Shown here in pieces: positions 20,563 through 30,758 of a DNA stretch of 64,000 nucleotides. The notes beneath the pieces were generated by a model that saw nothing but the letters and a program-made list of their open reading frames with translations, was not told where the DNA came from and did not search any database. Origin of the DNA: Nocardia vinacea (GTDB taxonomy: Bacteria; Actinomycetota; Actinomycetes; Mycobacteriales; Mycobacteriaceae); contig NZ_CP109149.1 in the NCBI RefSeq assembly GCF_035920345.1, positions 8,432,001 to 8,496,000 on the forward strand. The letters are read 5' to 3'. The translations under genes and the position numbers were made by a program. The first letter of the stretch is position 1. Each line of letters starts with the position of its first letter.

Positions 20563-21273
20563 TCACGTTTCGTCGCGGTTCGAGTGCAGGATCAGAACCG
20601 TGGTCGCCCCGTGGTGGAACTCGTAGACGGTCTCCCGGAGCGACGAGCGGATTCCCTTGTCGTGCAGTTCTTTTCGCAGATGTGCGACCAGATCGTCTTG
20701 GCATGCGCCGGTGTGGTCGACCAGTGGATAGAGGCGAGTCTCGCCTCCGGATACTCGGGAGAGTTCGAGCAGGGACGCCAGATGGAAATCCGGATCGAGG
20801 CGGTCGGCGTAGGTGAAGAGCAGATGTGAGCTCAGGACCAGATCGAAACTGCTGTCAGGGAAGGGAAGCGACGGCAGCAGCGCCGCGACGTACCGATCGC
20901 GATGCGCGGTGAGATCGGCGCCGAAGCGGGCCGCCGCGGCCAGGCGTATCGCTCGGTGCTGTTGCGGATCGCCGTAGAAGTCCCACCGGTAGCGGTCCAG
21001 ATGTGCTGTTGCCCAAATGTTTCCGCGATCGGTTTCGGAGACGGCGAGGGTGCGCAGGTGCTCCGCGGGTAGGGCGTAGATCGGATCCGCCGCGATGACC
21101 GTGGCCCCGAGTTCACTCACCTCCGCGGTGAAACTTGCTGCGCCGCCTGGACAGTCGAGTATGCGTCCGTTGAGGTCGGTTTCGGTGAGTGCGAAGATCG
21201 CACGGTATTCGGCCAAAGATCTTGCGCTGATCAAGAATTCGCCGAGGGTGTCGATATCTGGCTGGTGCGTCAT
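20563..21273 (-). CDS. SAM-dependent methyltransferase (class I)
   Basis: A 236-residue protein with a Rossmann-like methyltransferase domain. Motif I is GRILDCPGGAASFTAEV (residues about 36-52), the acidic residue after strand 2 sits in TVIAADPIY, and the motif IV region is DSSFDLVLSSHLLF near residues 139-152. The substrate is unknown. ATG 21273 gives MTHQPDIDTLGEF. It belongs to a block between glgP and dinG that is not in the M. tuberculosis order, and has no operon partner. Confidence 0.82.
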   Translation of the reverse strand: MTHQPDIDTLGEFLISARSLAEYRAIFALTETDLNGRILDCPGGAASFTAEVSELGATVIAADPIYALPAEHLRTLAVSETDRGNIWATAHLDRYRWDFYGDPQQHRAIRLAAAARFGADLTAHRDRYVAALLPSLPFPDSSFDLVLSSHLLFTYADRLDPDFHLASLLELSRVSGGETRLYPLVDHTGACQDDLVAHLRKELHDKGIRSSLRETVYEFHHGATTVLILHSNRDET

Positions 21274-21319
21274 TGGGAAACGGTCTCATGGGTGGACCGG
21301 CCGTGACAGGGATTGTGGT

Positions 21320-21354
21320 GTCCCCGCGCCGCGTGCAGGGCTTGGCGCGGGGAC
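21320..21354 (-). terminator. Hairpin downstream of dinG
   Basis: An 11-bp perfect stem (GTCCCCGCGCC, 21320-21330, with GGCGCGGGGAC, 21344-21354) lies 113 nt beyond the dinG stop and upstream of the methyltransferase gene on the same strand. It may terminate dinG or be part of the methyltransferase leader. The remaining intergenic bases show nothing else. Confidence 0.4.
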
Positions 21355-21466
21355 TCGCCGATAGCTCCGGTGTGGGAATTGGGGTTCCACCGAAGTACCG
21401 ATTCTCAACTTACTTCTGTCTGGAAATATTGGAATGCTTTGTGAGTGGTCTCACAGCTGCACCAGC

Positions 21467-23512
21467 TCAGGCGCTGGCGGCGGTGAGTCGACGCAGTGCT
21501 TTGGTGACGACTTCGGGATCCGAGGTCTCCCAATACGGCGGCAGCGAGGCACGCAGATAACCGCCATACCGCGCGGTCGCCAAACGGGAATCGAGGATCG
21601 CCACGACACCCCGGTCATCGACGCTGCGCAAGAGCCTGCCGGTGCCCTGGGCCAGCAGCAGCGCGGCATGATTGGCCGCGATGGTCATGAAGCCATTGCC
21701 GCCGCGCGACTCGACGGCCCGCTGTCGCGCGGTCAGCAGCGGATCGTCGGGCCGCGGGAACGGGATCCGATCCAGGATCACCAGACTCAGCGACGGACCC
21801 GGCACATCGACGCCCTGCCACAGCGACAGAGTGCCGAAAAGGGACGTCTCGGGGTCGTCGGCGAACTTGCGCACCAGCGCGCCGGTTGCGTCGTCCCCTT
21901 GACACAAAACGGGCGTATTCAGCCGCTCGCGCAGCGCGTCGGTCGCCGCGCGAGCGGCGCGCATCGAGGAGAACAGCCCGAGCGTGCGCCCGCCCGCAGC
22001 GCCGATCAGCCGCTCGATTTCGTCGAGGTAGACCGGTGCCAGACCGTCTCGGCCGGGCGCGGGCAGATGTTTCGCGACATACAGAATGCCGGATTTGGCA
22101 TGGTCGAACGGCGAGCCGACGTCGAGCGAACTCCAGCGCACAGTCTCCGTGTCCGAGGGCGCCTGCGCGCCGTTGGCGGTTGCGGTATCGCTGCGGTTGG
22201 CCGATTGTGCAGGGAGACCCCAGGTGATGGCGAGTCCGTCGAAAGAGCCGCCGATCTGCAGGGTGGCCGACGTCAGCACGACAGTGGCGGTGCCGAAAAG
22301 TCTGCTGCGCAGTAGCCCGCCCACCGACAGCGGCGCCATCCGCAGCGAGCGCCGGGTGACGCCGCGGATCTCGTCGGCGGAGAGCCAGATGACATCGTGA
22401 CGCTTGGCCGGATCGGCTTCGTCGAAGGCGGTCAAGGCGCGCACCGCGCTGTCGTGCACCTCATCGATGGCGGCCAGCGCCTGGGTGCGGGCGGCGGCGC
22501 TCTCCGGATCGCCCTGTGCGGTGGTACCGCCCTGTGGCGCGAGCGCGGTGCGGGCATTCCAGGCGGCATCGCGGACCAGTGCGAGCACCGGCGCGATGCC
22601 GTCGGGCAGTGCGTCCCAGCGGGCGGCGGGCAGTTCGTCGAGCACCGTGTGCCAGGCCTCGGAGGCCTCCTCGAGCCGGTCGACTTCCTGCTGGTCGATG
22701 AGTTTGGCGCAGCGCCGAGCCGCGGCGCTGATCGCCGATGCGGCCAGTTCGGCGGTGGCGACGCCGGTGACCCGATCGACCAATTCGTGCGCCTCATCGA
22801 TCACGACCACATCGTGTTCGGGCAGCACTTGGATGCCGCTGATCGCATCGATGGCGAGCAGGGCGTGATTGGTCACCACCACATCGGCCTGCGCCGATTC
22901 CGCCCTGGCCAATTCGGCGAAGCAGTCCTGGCCGAACGGGCAGCGCGACTTGCCGAGGCATTCCCGCGACGACACGCTGACCTGCCGCCAGGCCCGGTCG
23001 GTGACACCGGGAGCGAGCTCGTCCCGGTCGCCGGTTTCGGTATTCGAGGCCCATTCGTTGAGCCGCTGTACCTCCCGGCCCAACCGCGAGATGGCGAATG
23101 CGTCGAAGAGCTCGGCCTCCGCGGGCTCGTCCGGGATCACGCTATTGATCTTGTTCAGGCACAGATAGTTATTGCGCCCCTTGAGGATCGCGAATTTCGC
23201 CGCCCGGCCGAGCGGCTTGCTCAGCGCCTCGGCCAGTCGCGGCAGATCCCGGTCGACAAGTTGACGCTGCAGCGCGATCGTCGCCGTCGACACCACCACG
23301 GTCCGGCCGGTGCGCACCGCGTGACGCAGGCTCGGCACCAGATACGCCAGCGACTTTCCGGTACCGGTGCCCGCCTGCACCGCGAGGTGTTCCTTGGTAT
23401 CGATGGCGTGATCCACCGCCGCCGCCATCGTCACCTGCCCGACGCGCTCCTTCCCGCCGAGTGCGCGCACAGCGGTAGCCAAAAGCTCGGGGACGGGCGG
23501 CAGTTCGGGCAC
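21467..23512 (-). CDS. dinG: DinG-like ATP-dependent DNA helicase
   Basis: A 681-residue superfamily-2 helicase of the XPD/DinG group from GTG 23512. Walker A is AGTGTGKS (residues 47-54) and the DEAH box is at 239-242 (VVIDEAHELVDR). Four cysteines (118, 185, 191, 197) between them are spaced as the iron-sulfur cluster of this family. C-terminal motifs include LVILDRIPFPRPDDPL and the QGTGRLLR block (motif VI). These enzymes unwind DNA 5' to 3', including R-loops and D-loops, during repair. Same position as Rv1329c, between glgP and the NAD salvage genes. I saw no convincing LexA box upstream. Confidence 0.94.
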   Translation of the reverse strand: MPELPPVPELLATAVRALGGKERVGQVTMAAAVDHAIDTKEHLAVQAGTGTGKSLAYLVPSLRHAVRTGRTVVVSTATIALQRQLVDRDLPRLAEALSKPLGRAAKFAILKGRNNYLCLNKINSVIPDEPAEAELFDAFAISRLGREVQRLNEWASNTETGDRDELAPGVTDRAWRQVSVSSRECLGKSRCPFGQDCFAELARAESAQADVVVTNHALLAIDAISGIQVLPEHDVVVIDEAHELVDRVTGVATAELAASAISAAARRCAKLIDQQEVDRLEEASEAWHTVLDELPAARWDALPDGIAPVLALVRDAAWNARTALAPQGGTTAQGDPESAAARTQALAAIDEVHDSAVRALTAFDEADPAKRHDVIWLSADEIRGVTRRSLRMAPLSVGGLLRSRLFGTATVVLTSATLQIGGSFDGLAITWGLPAQSANRSDTATANGAQAPSDTETVRWSSLDVGSPFDHAKSGILYVAKHLPAPGRDGLAPVYLDEIERLIGAAGGRTLGLFSSMRAARAATDALRERLNTPVLCQGDDATGALVRKFADDPETSLFGTLSLWQGVDVPGPSLSLVILDRIPFPRPDDPLLTARQRAVESRGGNGFMTIAANHAALLLAQGTGRLLRSVDDRGVVAILDSRLATARYGGYLRASLPPYWETSDPEVVTKALRRLTAASA

Positions 23513-23635
23513 GCGACGAGCCTACTGCTTCGGACCGACACCGATCACCGCCCGATCGGATCCTCGGCCTGCTTCGCACACCTTCCATACGTGAACCCGG
23601 CGTGTCCTGCGGCAGGTCGGGGCAGGCGGTCTGCG

Positions 23636-24202
23636 TCAGCGAACGACCGAACCCTCGATATCCACTCCGGCCGCGCGCATGCGATCGAGTGCGGCGGTGG
23701 TCGAGTCGGGTGCGACGCCCGCGGTGAAGTCCAGCAGCACCCTGGTGTCGAAACCTTCGATGCGGGCGTCCAGTGCGGTCGCGCGGACGCAGTGGTCGGT
23801 GGCGATGCCGACGATGTCGAGTTCATCGATGGCGCGCTCCCGCAGCCAGTCCGCGAGGCCGGTGCCATCCTCGGTGGCGCCTTCGAAACCCGAATAGGCG
23901 GCGGAGTATTGGCCCTTGGAGAAGATCTCCTGGATCTGCTCGGTATTCAGGGCGGGGTGGAAATCCGCGCCGGAGGTGCCGACTCGGCAGTGCGGCGGCC
24001 AGGTGTCCACATAATCGGGATGTTCGGAGAAATGGCCGCCGGGATCGATGTGGTAGTCGCGGGTGGCGACGACCGCACTGTAATGCGCGGAGTTCAGGTA
24101 GCCGGTGATGCGCCGGGCGACCGTGGCCCCGCCGGTGACGGCCAGCGATCCGCCCTCGCAGAAATCGTTCTGCACGTCGACGATGATCAACGCTCGGTTC
24201 AT
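23636..24202 (-). CDS. pncA: Nicotinamidase PncA
   Basis: A 188-residue nicotinamidase from ATG 24202 (MNRALIIVDVQNDF). It hydrolyses nicotinamide to nicotinate; in M. tuberculosis the enzyme also activates pyrazinamide. The catalytic triad is complete: Asp9 (VDVQND), Lys96 (FSKGQYS) and Cys138 (ATDHCVRAT). The metal ligands Asp49, His51, His57 and His71 all fall at or next to the M. tuberculosis positions. It is near, though not next to, the nicotinate phosphoribosyltransferase gene, together giving the two-step Preiss-Handler salvage of nicotinamide. The enzyme looks intact; nothing in the sequence predicts loss of activity. Confidence 0.96.
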   Translation of the reverse strand: MNRALIIVDVQNDFCEGGSLAVTGGATVARRITGYLNSAHYSAVVATRDYHIDPGGHFSEHPDYVDTWPPHCRVGTSGADFHPALNTEQIQEIFSKGQYSAAYSGFEGATEDGTGLADWLRERAIDELDIVGIATDHCVRATALDARIEGFDTRVLLDFTAGVAPDSTTAALDRMRAAGVDIEGSVVR

Positions 24203-24317
24203 GTCGACCTCACTTTCCCACGATCTGAGCGCCGAGGGGTAAACACTCGGCACCTGTCTGTGGATTACATTGTGCCGCCTGATCGATCGGGCGGGCTACG
24301 AACACCCGGAGGTCCAC

Positions 24318-24581
24318 GTGAGCAGCACCGTCAGAATTTCGATCGCACTCTTCATCGGCTATACGGCCTATCTCGCCGTCGCCTTTCTGCTCGGCGACCG
24401 ACCCGACGAGGTCGTCGACTGGGTACGGCTGGCGCTCAGGGGCGTCCTGGTCGTGCTGGTAGCCGTAGCCATCGTGGAATGGGCGAACCGACGCAACGCC
24501 GCGGCTCGGGTCAATTCACAAACGTCGTCGGAATCGCAGGCTCCCCAGCCGACAGTTTCAGGCCCTCCCACGGCAGGCTGA
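24318..24581 (+). CDS. Small two-helix membrane protein
   Basis: An 87-residue protein from GTG 24318, with CGGAGG about 6 nt upstream. Two hydrophobic helices (about residues 8-27 and 38-58) are separated by GDRPDEVVDWVRLALRG, followed by a polar Ser/Pro-rich tail. I recognise no family. Its last 71 bases overlap the 3' end of the convergent pncB gene, so the tail is encoded antisense to pncB. The ribosome-binding site and clean transmembrane pattern argue for a real gene, but the C-terminal tail could be fortuitous. Confidence 0.6.
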   Translation: MSSTVRISIALFIGYTAYLAVAFLLGDRPDEVVDWVRLALRGVLVVLVAVAIVEWANRRNAAARVNSQTSSESQAPQPTVSGPPTAG

Positions 24582-25806
24582 CCAACCCGCGCGCCACCAA
24601 CTTGCGACTGTCCGCGAGGGTGGGCAGCCCATCGACCGGTTCGCCACCGCGCACCAGCGGTGTCAGCAGTTCGCGAACCTCGAATCCGTTTGCGGCGGGC
24701 TGGCTTCCGGCGGCCGGGTAGACGATCTCCTCGACCAGGGTGCCGGTCCGGCGGGACAGTCGAATCGCCTTCTTGGTGCCGCCGCGCGACTCCTTGTGGC
24801 TGCTGCGTTTCGCGACCGGCAGTCCGTCCACCTCGACCAGCTTGTAGACCATTCCGGCGGTAGGCGCCCCGGATCCGGTGACCAGCGACGTCCCGACCCC
24901 ATAGGCGTCCACCGGTTCGGCGCGCAGTGCGGCGATCGCGTACTCGTCCAGATCGCCGGAGACCACGATGCGGGTCTTGGTCGCGCCGAGTCCGTCGAGT
25001 TGGTCGCGCACCTGCCTGGCCAGTACACCGAGATCACCGGAATCGATACGTACACCGCCCAATTCGGGTCCGGCGATCTCGATCGCGGTCGCGACCCCCT
25101 GGGTGATGTCGAAGGTGTCGACCAGCAGTGTGGTGCCGATGCCGAGCGCCTCGATCTGACTGCGGAACGCGGCCGCCTCGTGCGCACCGTCCGCGGCGCT
25201 GTGCAGCAGGGTGAACGCATGCGCGCTGGTCCCTGCGCCGGGCACGCCGAAGCGGCGCACGGCCTCCAGATTGGAGGTGGCGTCGAAGCCGGCCAGATAT
25301 GCGGCGCGCGAGCAGGATGGCGCGGCGAGTTCGTGAGCTCGGCGCGAGCCCATCTCGATCATCCGGCGGCCGTCTGCCGCGCTCACCATGCGGGCGGCGG
25401 CCGAGGCGATCGCGCTGTCGTGATTGAGGATCGACAGGGCGAGGGTCTCCAATAGGACGCATTCGGCGAAGCTGCCGCGCACCGAAAGAATCGGGGAGCC
25501 CGGGAAATACAGCTCGCCCTCCGGATAGCCGTCGATATCGCCGGTGAAGCGGTAGTCGCGCAGCCAATCGATGATTTTCGAGTCCAGGAAACCGGCCGCG
25601 ATCGCGAGCTCGGATTCCTCGAAACGGAAATGCGCCAGCGCGTCGACCAGTCGGCCGGTGCCCGCGACAACGCCGTAGCGGCGACCATTCGGCAAACGTC
25701 GTGCAAACACCTCGAAGGTGCAGCGCCGGTGCGCCGAGCCGTCGCCCAGGGCGGCCGCGAGCATGGTCAGTTCGTACTGATCGGTCAGCAGTGCGGTGCT
25801 GCGCAT
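24511..25806 (-). CDS. pncB: Nicotinate phosphoribosyltransferase PncB
   Basis: A 431-residue enzyme from ATG 25806 (MRSTALLTDQYELTM); GTG codons up to five codons upstream are alternatives. It joins nicotinate and PRPP to form nicotinate mononucleotide, with ATP hydrolysis. Recognisable blocks are TFEVFARRLPNGRRYGVVAG, GELYFPGSPILSVRGSF, GVRIDSGDLGVLARQ and YGVGTSLVTGSGAPTAGMVYKLVEV, all strongly matching mycobacterial PncB1. The conserved His in the KRSSHKES loop may correspond to the family's phosphorylated-loop region, but this is not certain. The gene is divergent from clpS with about 120 nt between them, and works with pncA in NAD salvage. Confidence 0.95.
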   Translation of the reverse strand: MRSTALLTDQYELTMLAAALGDGSAHRRCTFEVFARRLPNGRRYGVVAGTGRLVDALAHFRFEESELAIAAGFLDSKIIDWLRDYRFTGDIDGYPEGELYFPGSPILSVRGSFAECVLLETLALSILNHDSAIASAAARMVSAADGRRMIEMGSRRAHELAAPSCSRAAYLAGFDATSNLEAVRRFGVPGAGTSAHAFTLLHSAADGAHEAAAFRSQIEALGIGTTLLVDTFDITQGVATAIEIAGPELGGVRIDSGDLGVLARQVRDQLDGLGATKTRIVVSGDLDEYAIAALRAEPVDAYGVGTSLVTGSGAPTAGMVYKLVEVDGLPVAKRSSHKESRGGTKKAIRLSRRTGTLVEEIVYPAAGSQPAANGFEVRELLTPLVRGGEPVDGLPTLADSRKLVARGLVSLPWEGLKLSAGEPAIPTTFVN

Positions 25807-25926
25807 CTCCACGCAAGCCACTGTAGACAGCAGTGGCGGGCATGATAGGCCGGTGCGGCCGGGGTGTCTGTCGATTCCTGGTGCGCGGGTGTTGTGTATC
25901 CGGAGTCGAGTCGTACCCTGAGTGTT

Positions 25927-26247
25927 ATGGCCTTGTGCGAAGTGAACGCGACACTGTCGGCGGCACAGGCGACTCCGGAGGCGGTCGAATACACCGAGAT
26001 CCTGGAGGCCGAGGACCGTCCGTGGGTGACGGTCGTCTGGGATGATCCGGTCAACCTCATGCACTACGTCGCCTACATCTTCCAGAAGCTGTTCGGCTAC
26101 AGCAAAGCGAAGGCGACCGAATTGATGCTCAAGGTGCACAACGAGGGCAAGGCAGTGGTGTCGTCGGGTTCGCGGGACAAGATGGAACAGGACGTGCGAC
26201 GGCTGCACGCCGCGGGGCTCTGGGCGACCATGCAGCGGGACGACTGA
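25927..26247 (+). CDS. clpS: ATP-dependent Clp protease adaptor ClpS
   Basis: A 106-residue adaptor from ATG 25927 ([14 protein letters not shown]). It binds the N-domain of ClpC/ClpA and delivers N-degron substrates. The core reads [18 protein letters not shown], with the conserved Asp-Asp-x-x-Asn/Thr-Met substrate pocket, then [19 protein letters not shown] and GLWATMQ at the end. An earlier in-frame start at 25864 would add an unlikely tail. It begins a rightward gene series (clpS, DUF2017, P1 peptidase) as in M. tuberculosis Rv1331-Rv1333. Confidence 0.95.
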   Translation: MALCEVNATLSAAQATPEAVEYTEILEAEDRPWVTVVWDDPVNLMHYVAYIFQKLFGYSKAKATELMLKVHNEGKAVVSSGSRDKMEQDVRRLHAAGLWATMQRDD

Positions 26248-26270
26248 CCGGTACGACTACCCTGACGTCA

Positions 26271-26840
26271 GTGCGTAAGTGGAGCCGGAAGAACTCGCTG
26301 AGCGGCCTCAAATTGCGATCCGAAATGGACGCGCGTGAGGCGAGCGTACTGCGGTCCCTGGTCGGCGCCGTTTCCGGCCTGCTGACCGAGCGGGCCGAGT
26401 CTGCACCCGACGATGAGCTCGCCGAGCTCACCGGGCTGCACAGCGGCAATACGACCCCGCCCGACGATCCCCGGCTGCACCGGCTGCTGCCGGATTTCCA
26501 CCGGAGTGAACCGGGCTCTCCCGACGCCGATCGCGCCGATCTCAACAGTGCGCTGCGCGGCCTGCACGAGCCGGAGATCATCGATGCCAAATTGGCGGCC
26601 GGATCGGTGGTGCTGAAAACGGTGCCGACCGACGGCGGGAAGATCGTGCTGACGCCGGAGCAGGCCGACGCCTGGCTGACCGCGCTGACCGATGTGCGGC
26701 TGGCATTGGGCACAGTGCTCGGAATCGATGCCGAGACACCGGATCACCTCGAACCCGATGATCCGCGCGGGCCGCATCTGGATGTGTATCACTGGCTGAC
26801 ATGGATGCAGGATTCCCTGTTGCAGGCACTCGCACCCTGA
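26271..26840 (+). CDS. aosR: DUF2017 protein, AosR-like regulator
   Basis: A 189-residue DUF2017 protein from GTG 26271. The family block DAREASVLRSLVGAVSGLL and the C-terminal LTALTDVRLALGTVLGID and YHWLTWMQDSLLQAL are clear. The orthologue in M. tuberculosis (Rv1332) is, to my knowledge, the actinomycete oxidative-stress regulator AosR, described as sensing oxidants through a cysteine pair and acting with SigH on the mec-cysO-cysM operon. This protein contains no cysteine at all, so a thiol-disulfide switch is not possible in the encoded chain. It lies 23 nt after clpS and just upstream of the peptidase and cysteine genes, so the locus association is kept. Confidence 0.85.
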   Translation: MRKWSRKNSLSGLKLRSEMDAREASVLRSLVGAVSGLLTERAESAPDDELAELTGLHSGNTTPPDDPRLHRLLPDFHRSEPGSPDADRADLNSALRGLHEPEIIDAKLAAGSVVLKTVPTDGGKIVLTPEQADAWLTALTDVRLALGTVLGIDAETPDHLEPDDPRGPHLDVYHWLTWMQDSLLQALAP

Positions 26841-26881
26841 CGATCCGGGTTGATCGTGACGAGCATTCAGGAGCGCATACG

Positions 26882-27943
26882 GTGAATGTGCAAGCAGGAC
26901 AGCGGAATTCGCTCACCGATGTCCCCGGCCTGCTGGTCGGGCATCATCATGTGCTCGATCCGAATGCGACGCTGGGTTCCGGCGCGGCGACCGGCTGCAC
27001 CGTCGTGCGCGTACCCGGCGGTGCGGTCGCCGCGGTAGATGTGCGCGGCGGCGGGCCGGGGACCAGGGAAACCGATCTGCTCGACCCTGGCAACACTGTG
27101 CGCCAAGTGAATTCGATCCTGCTCACCGGTGGTAGCGCTTACGGACTCGCGGCCGCGGACGGCGTAATGCGTTGGCTGGAGGAACATCACGAGGGCATAC
27201 CGATGGATCCGGTCGATCCGAGTCGGGTGGTACCCATCGTCCCCGCCGCGGTGATCTTCGATCTTCCGGTGGGGGACTGGCGAATTCGACCGACGGCCGA
27301 TTTCGGTTTCCTGGCGGCCGAGGCCGCGGCGGAGGAGTTCGAGCGCGGGTGCGTCGGCGCGGGCGTCGGTGCGCGGGCCGGTTCGATCAAGGGCGGCGTG
27401 GGGACCGCGAGCGTCGTGCTCGGTGCGGGTGCCGCCGCGGGCGTCACCGTGGCGGCGCTGGTCGTCGCCAACCCGGTCGGCTCGGTCTTCGATCCGCGCA
27501 CCGGCTTGCCTTGGGGCGTCGGCACCGAGGGCCCCGACGTATTCGGCCTGTATCCCGCCAGGCCCGAGAGACTGGCTGTGGCCAACGCCCTCCCGGTCAA
27601 GGGCACCGTTCTCAACACGACCATCGGCGTGGTCGCCACCGATGCACCCCTCGACCCCGCCGGTTGCCTGCGCGTGGCCACCACCGCCCACGATGGGCTC
27701 GCCCGCGCCATCCGCCCCGCACACTCACCCCTCGACGGTGACACCCTCTTCGCACTGTCCACCGGCACCGCCGAAATCACCGCCGCCCCGATGCCGCCCG
27801 CCTTCCCATCCGACCTGCTGGTGCTCGATGAGGTCTGCACCGCGGCGGCGGTCTGCGTCGAGCGCGCCATCGTCGACGCGATCCTTACCGCCCACTCCGT
27901 GGCCGACATCCCCGCCTACTTGGACCTCTTCCCGCGCTCCTAG
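26882..27943 (+). CDS. P1-family self-processing peptidase (DmpA/Rv1333-like)
   Basis: A 353-residue N-terminal-nucleophile hydrolase from GTG 26882 (VNVQAGQRNSLTDV), chosen because upstream ATG 26801 would overlap the previous gene and add unrelated residues. Family P1/S58 proteins cleave themselves and then act as aminopeptidases. The predicted nucleophile is Thr175 in GGVGTASVVLG. Other conserved segments are TGGSAYGLAAADGVMRWLEE, NTTIGVVATDA and HDGLARAIRPAHSPLDGD. Natural substrates are unknown. It follows the DUF2017 gene closely and precedes mec by about 200 nt. Confidence 0.9.
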   Translation: MNVQAGQRNSLTDVPGLLVGHHHVLDPNATLGSGAATGCTVVRVPGGAVAAVDVRGGGPGTRETDLLDPGNTVRQVNSILLTGGSAYGLAAADGVMRWLEEHHEGIPMDPVDPSRVVPIVPAAVIFDLPVGDWRIRPTADFGFLAAEAAAEEFERGCVGAGVGARAGSIKGGVGTASVVLGAGAAAGVTVAALVVANPVGSVFDPRTGLPWGVGTEGPDVFGLYPARPERLAVANALPVKGTVLNTTIGVVATDAPLDPAGCLRVATTAHDGLARAIRPAHSPLDGDTLFALSTGTAEITAAPMPPAFPSDLLVLDEVCTAAAVCVERAIVDAILTAHSVADIPAYLDLFPRS

Positions 27944-28105
27944 CGGGTCCCGCAGAGCCTCGGACGTCCTCGCATATCGACTCGCCGCGCGACATGCCGG
28001 GCGGAATCCGCGAAAGTGTGCGGGAGCGTTGGCAACAGCGCCGGGGAGGGTACCGGCCGACAGGCGGGTGGGAATAGCCGAATATTCTGGGTCGTTGTCC
28101 GGTGC

Positions 28106-28135
28106 GATATGTCGGCAGCGGATATGCCGAATGCG
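28106..28135 (+). promoter_or_regulatory. 15-bp direct repeat upstream of mec (possible regulator site)
   Basis: Two adjacent 15-bp units, GATATGTCGGCAGCG (28106-28120) and GATATGCCGAATGCG (28121-28135), match at 11 of 15 positions. They sit directly before the mec start in the 206-nt gap that should carry the cysteine-operon promoter. A binding site is only an inference. Confidence 0.3.
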
Positions 28136-28149
28136 GAAGGGTTTGACTC

Positions 28150-29849
<1,700 letters not shown>

Positions 29850-29972
29850 GTTTCGAGCGCTCACGTCTGTATCACCGGCCGTTTGGTCGCGATTCGCCCC
29901 GGTACTCTCGAAAGAGCGAGTCCCTTGTCGCATATCGTCGGCGTCCGGGCCTCGCTCCACGAGGAGGTTGCG

Positions 29973-30689
29973 ATGACCGGCGGTTCGGGAATCGGTTCGT
30001 CGTTCGATCCGGAGCGGATCGCCGCACTACGCGCCCAACTGGGACAACCGAGCGCGTCGACTCCCGGTACACCGGCCAAACCGAATAGCTTCGCCCCGGT
30101 CAAACAGCTCTGGTTGCGCGCGGGCATCATCATCACCGCATTCGTCGCACTGCTCTACGGCATCGAAGGCGTCGACGAGCTCGACCACAACCAACTCGAT
30201 TACAACGGCATCGAACCGCGCGAGGCGGACGGTCTGTGGGGCATTCTCTGGGCCCCGGTCCTGCACCACGGCTGGGACCACCTGTTCGCCAATACGCTTC
30301 CGGTTATCGTCCTGGGCTTCATCACCCTGCTCGCGGGCATCGGGCGGGGGATCGCTGCCACCGCGATCATCTGGATCGTGGCCGGAGTCGGCGTCTGGCT
30401 CACCGGCGCCACCGGATCGGTGCACCTCGGCGCGTCGTCGCTGATCTTCGGCTGGCTGACCTTCCTGATCTCGCGCGGCTGGTTCGCCCGCAATCTCGTG
30501 CAGATCGGCATCGGCCTGGTCGTACTGGCGATTTACGGGTCGGTGCTGTGGGGTGTACTGCCCGGACAGCCCGGAATCTCTTGGCAGGGGCATCTTTTCG
30601 GGGCAATGGGTGGAGTGCTTGCCGGCTGGGTACTCTCTGGTGATGCACGCCGAAACCGTCGCGAGGATCGAGCCGGAGTCAATGCGTAG
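29973..30689 (+). CDS. Rhomboid family intramembrane serine protease
   Basis: A 238-residue membrane protein from ATG 29973, with GAGGAGG upstream. About six transmembrane helices follow a 45-residue cytoplasmic tail. The rhomboid dyad is visible: Ser155 in HLGASSLIFG (usual GxSG region) and His207 in WQGHLFGAMGG. The HHGWDHLFANTLP segment (residues 98-110) is the conserved His/Asn-containing second-helix motif. Homologue of Rv1337. In M. tuberculosis murI follows this gene; here the next gene is the MBL phosphodiesterase 69 nt on. Confidence 0.93.
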   Translation: MTGGSGIGSSFDPERIAALRAQLGQPSASTPGTPAKPNSFAPVKQLWLRAGIIITAFVALLYGIEGVDELDHNQLDYNGIEPREADGLWGILWAPVLHHGWDHLFANTLPVIVLGFITLLAGIGRGIAATAIIWIVAGVGVWLTGATGSVHLGASSLIFGWLTFLISRGWFARNLVQIGIGLVVLAIYGSVLWGVLPGQPGISWQGHLFGAMGGVLAGWVLSGDARRNRREDRAGVNA

Positions 30690-30758
30690 TCGCGCGGCTC
30701 GCAGTGGAATGTGGGGGATCGGTTCTTGAGCGGGAATTCGTCGTGGCAGCATGGGGGA

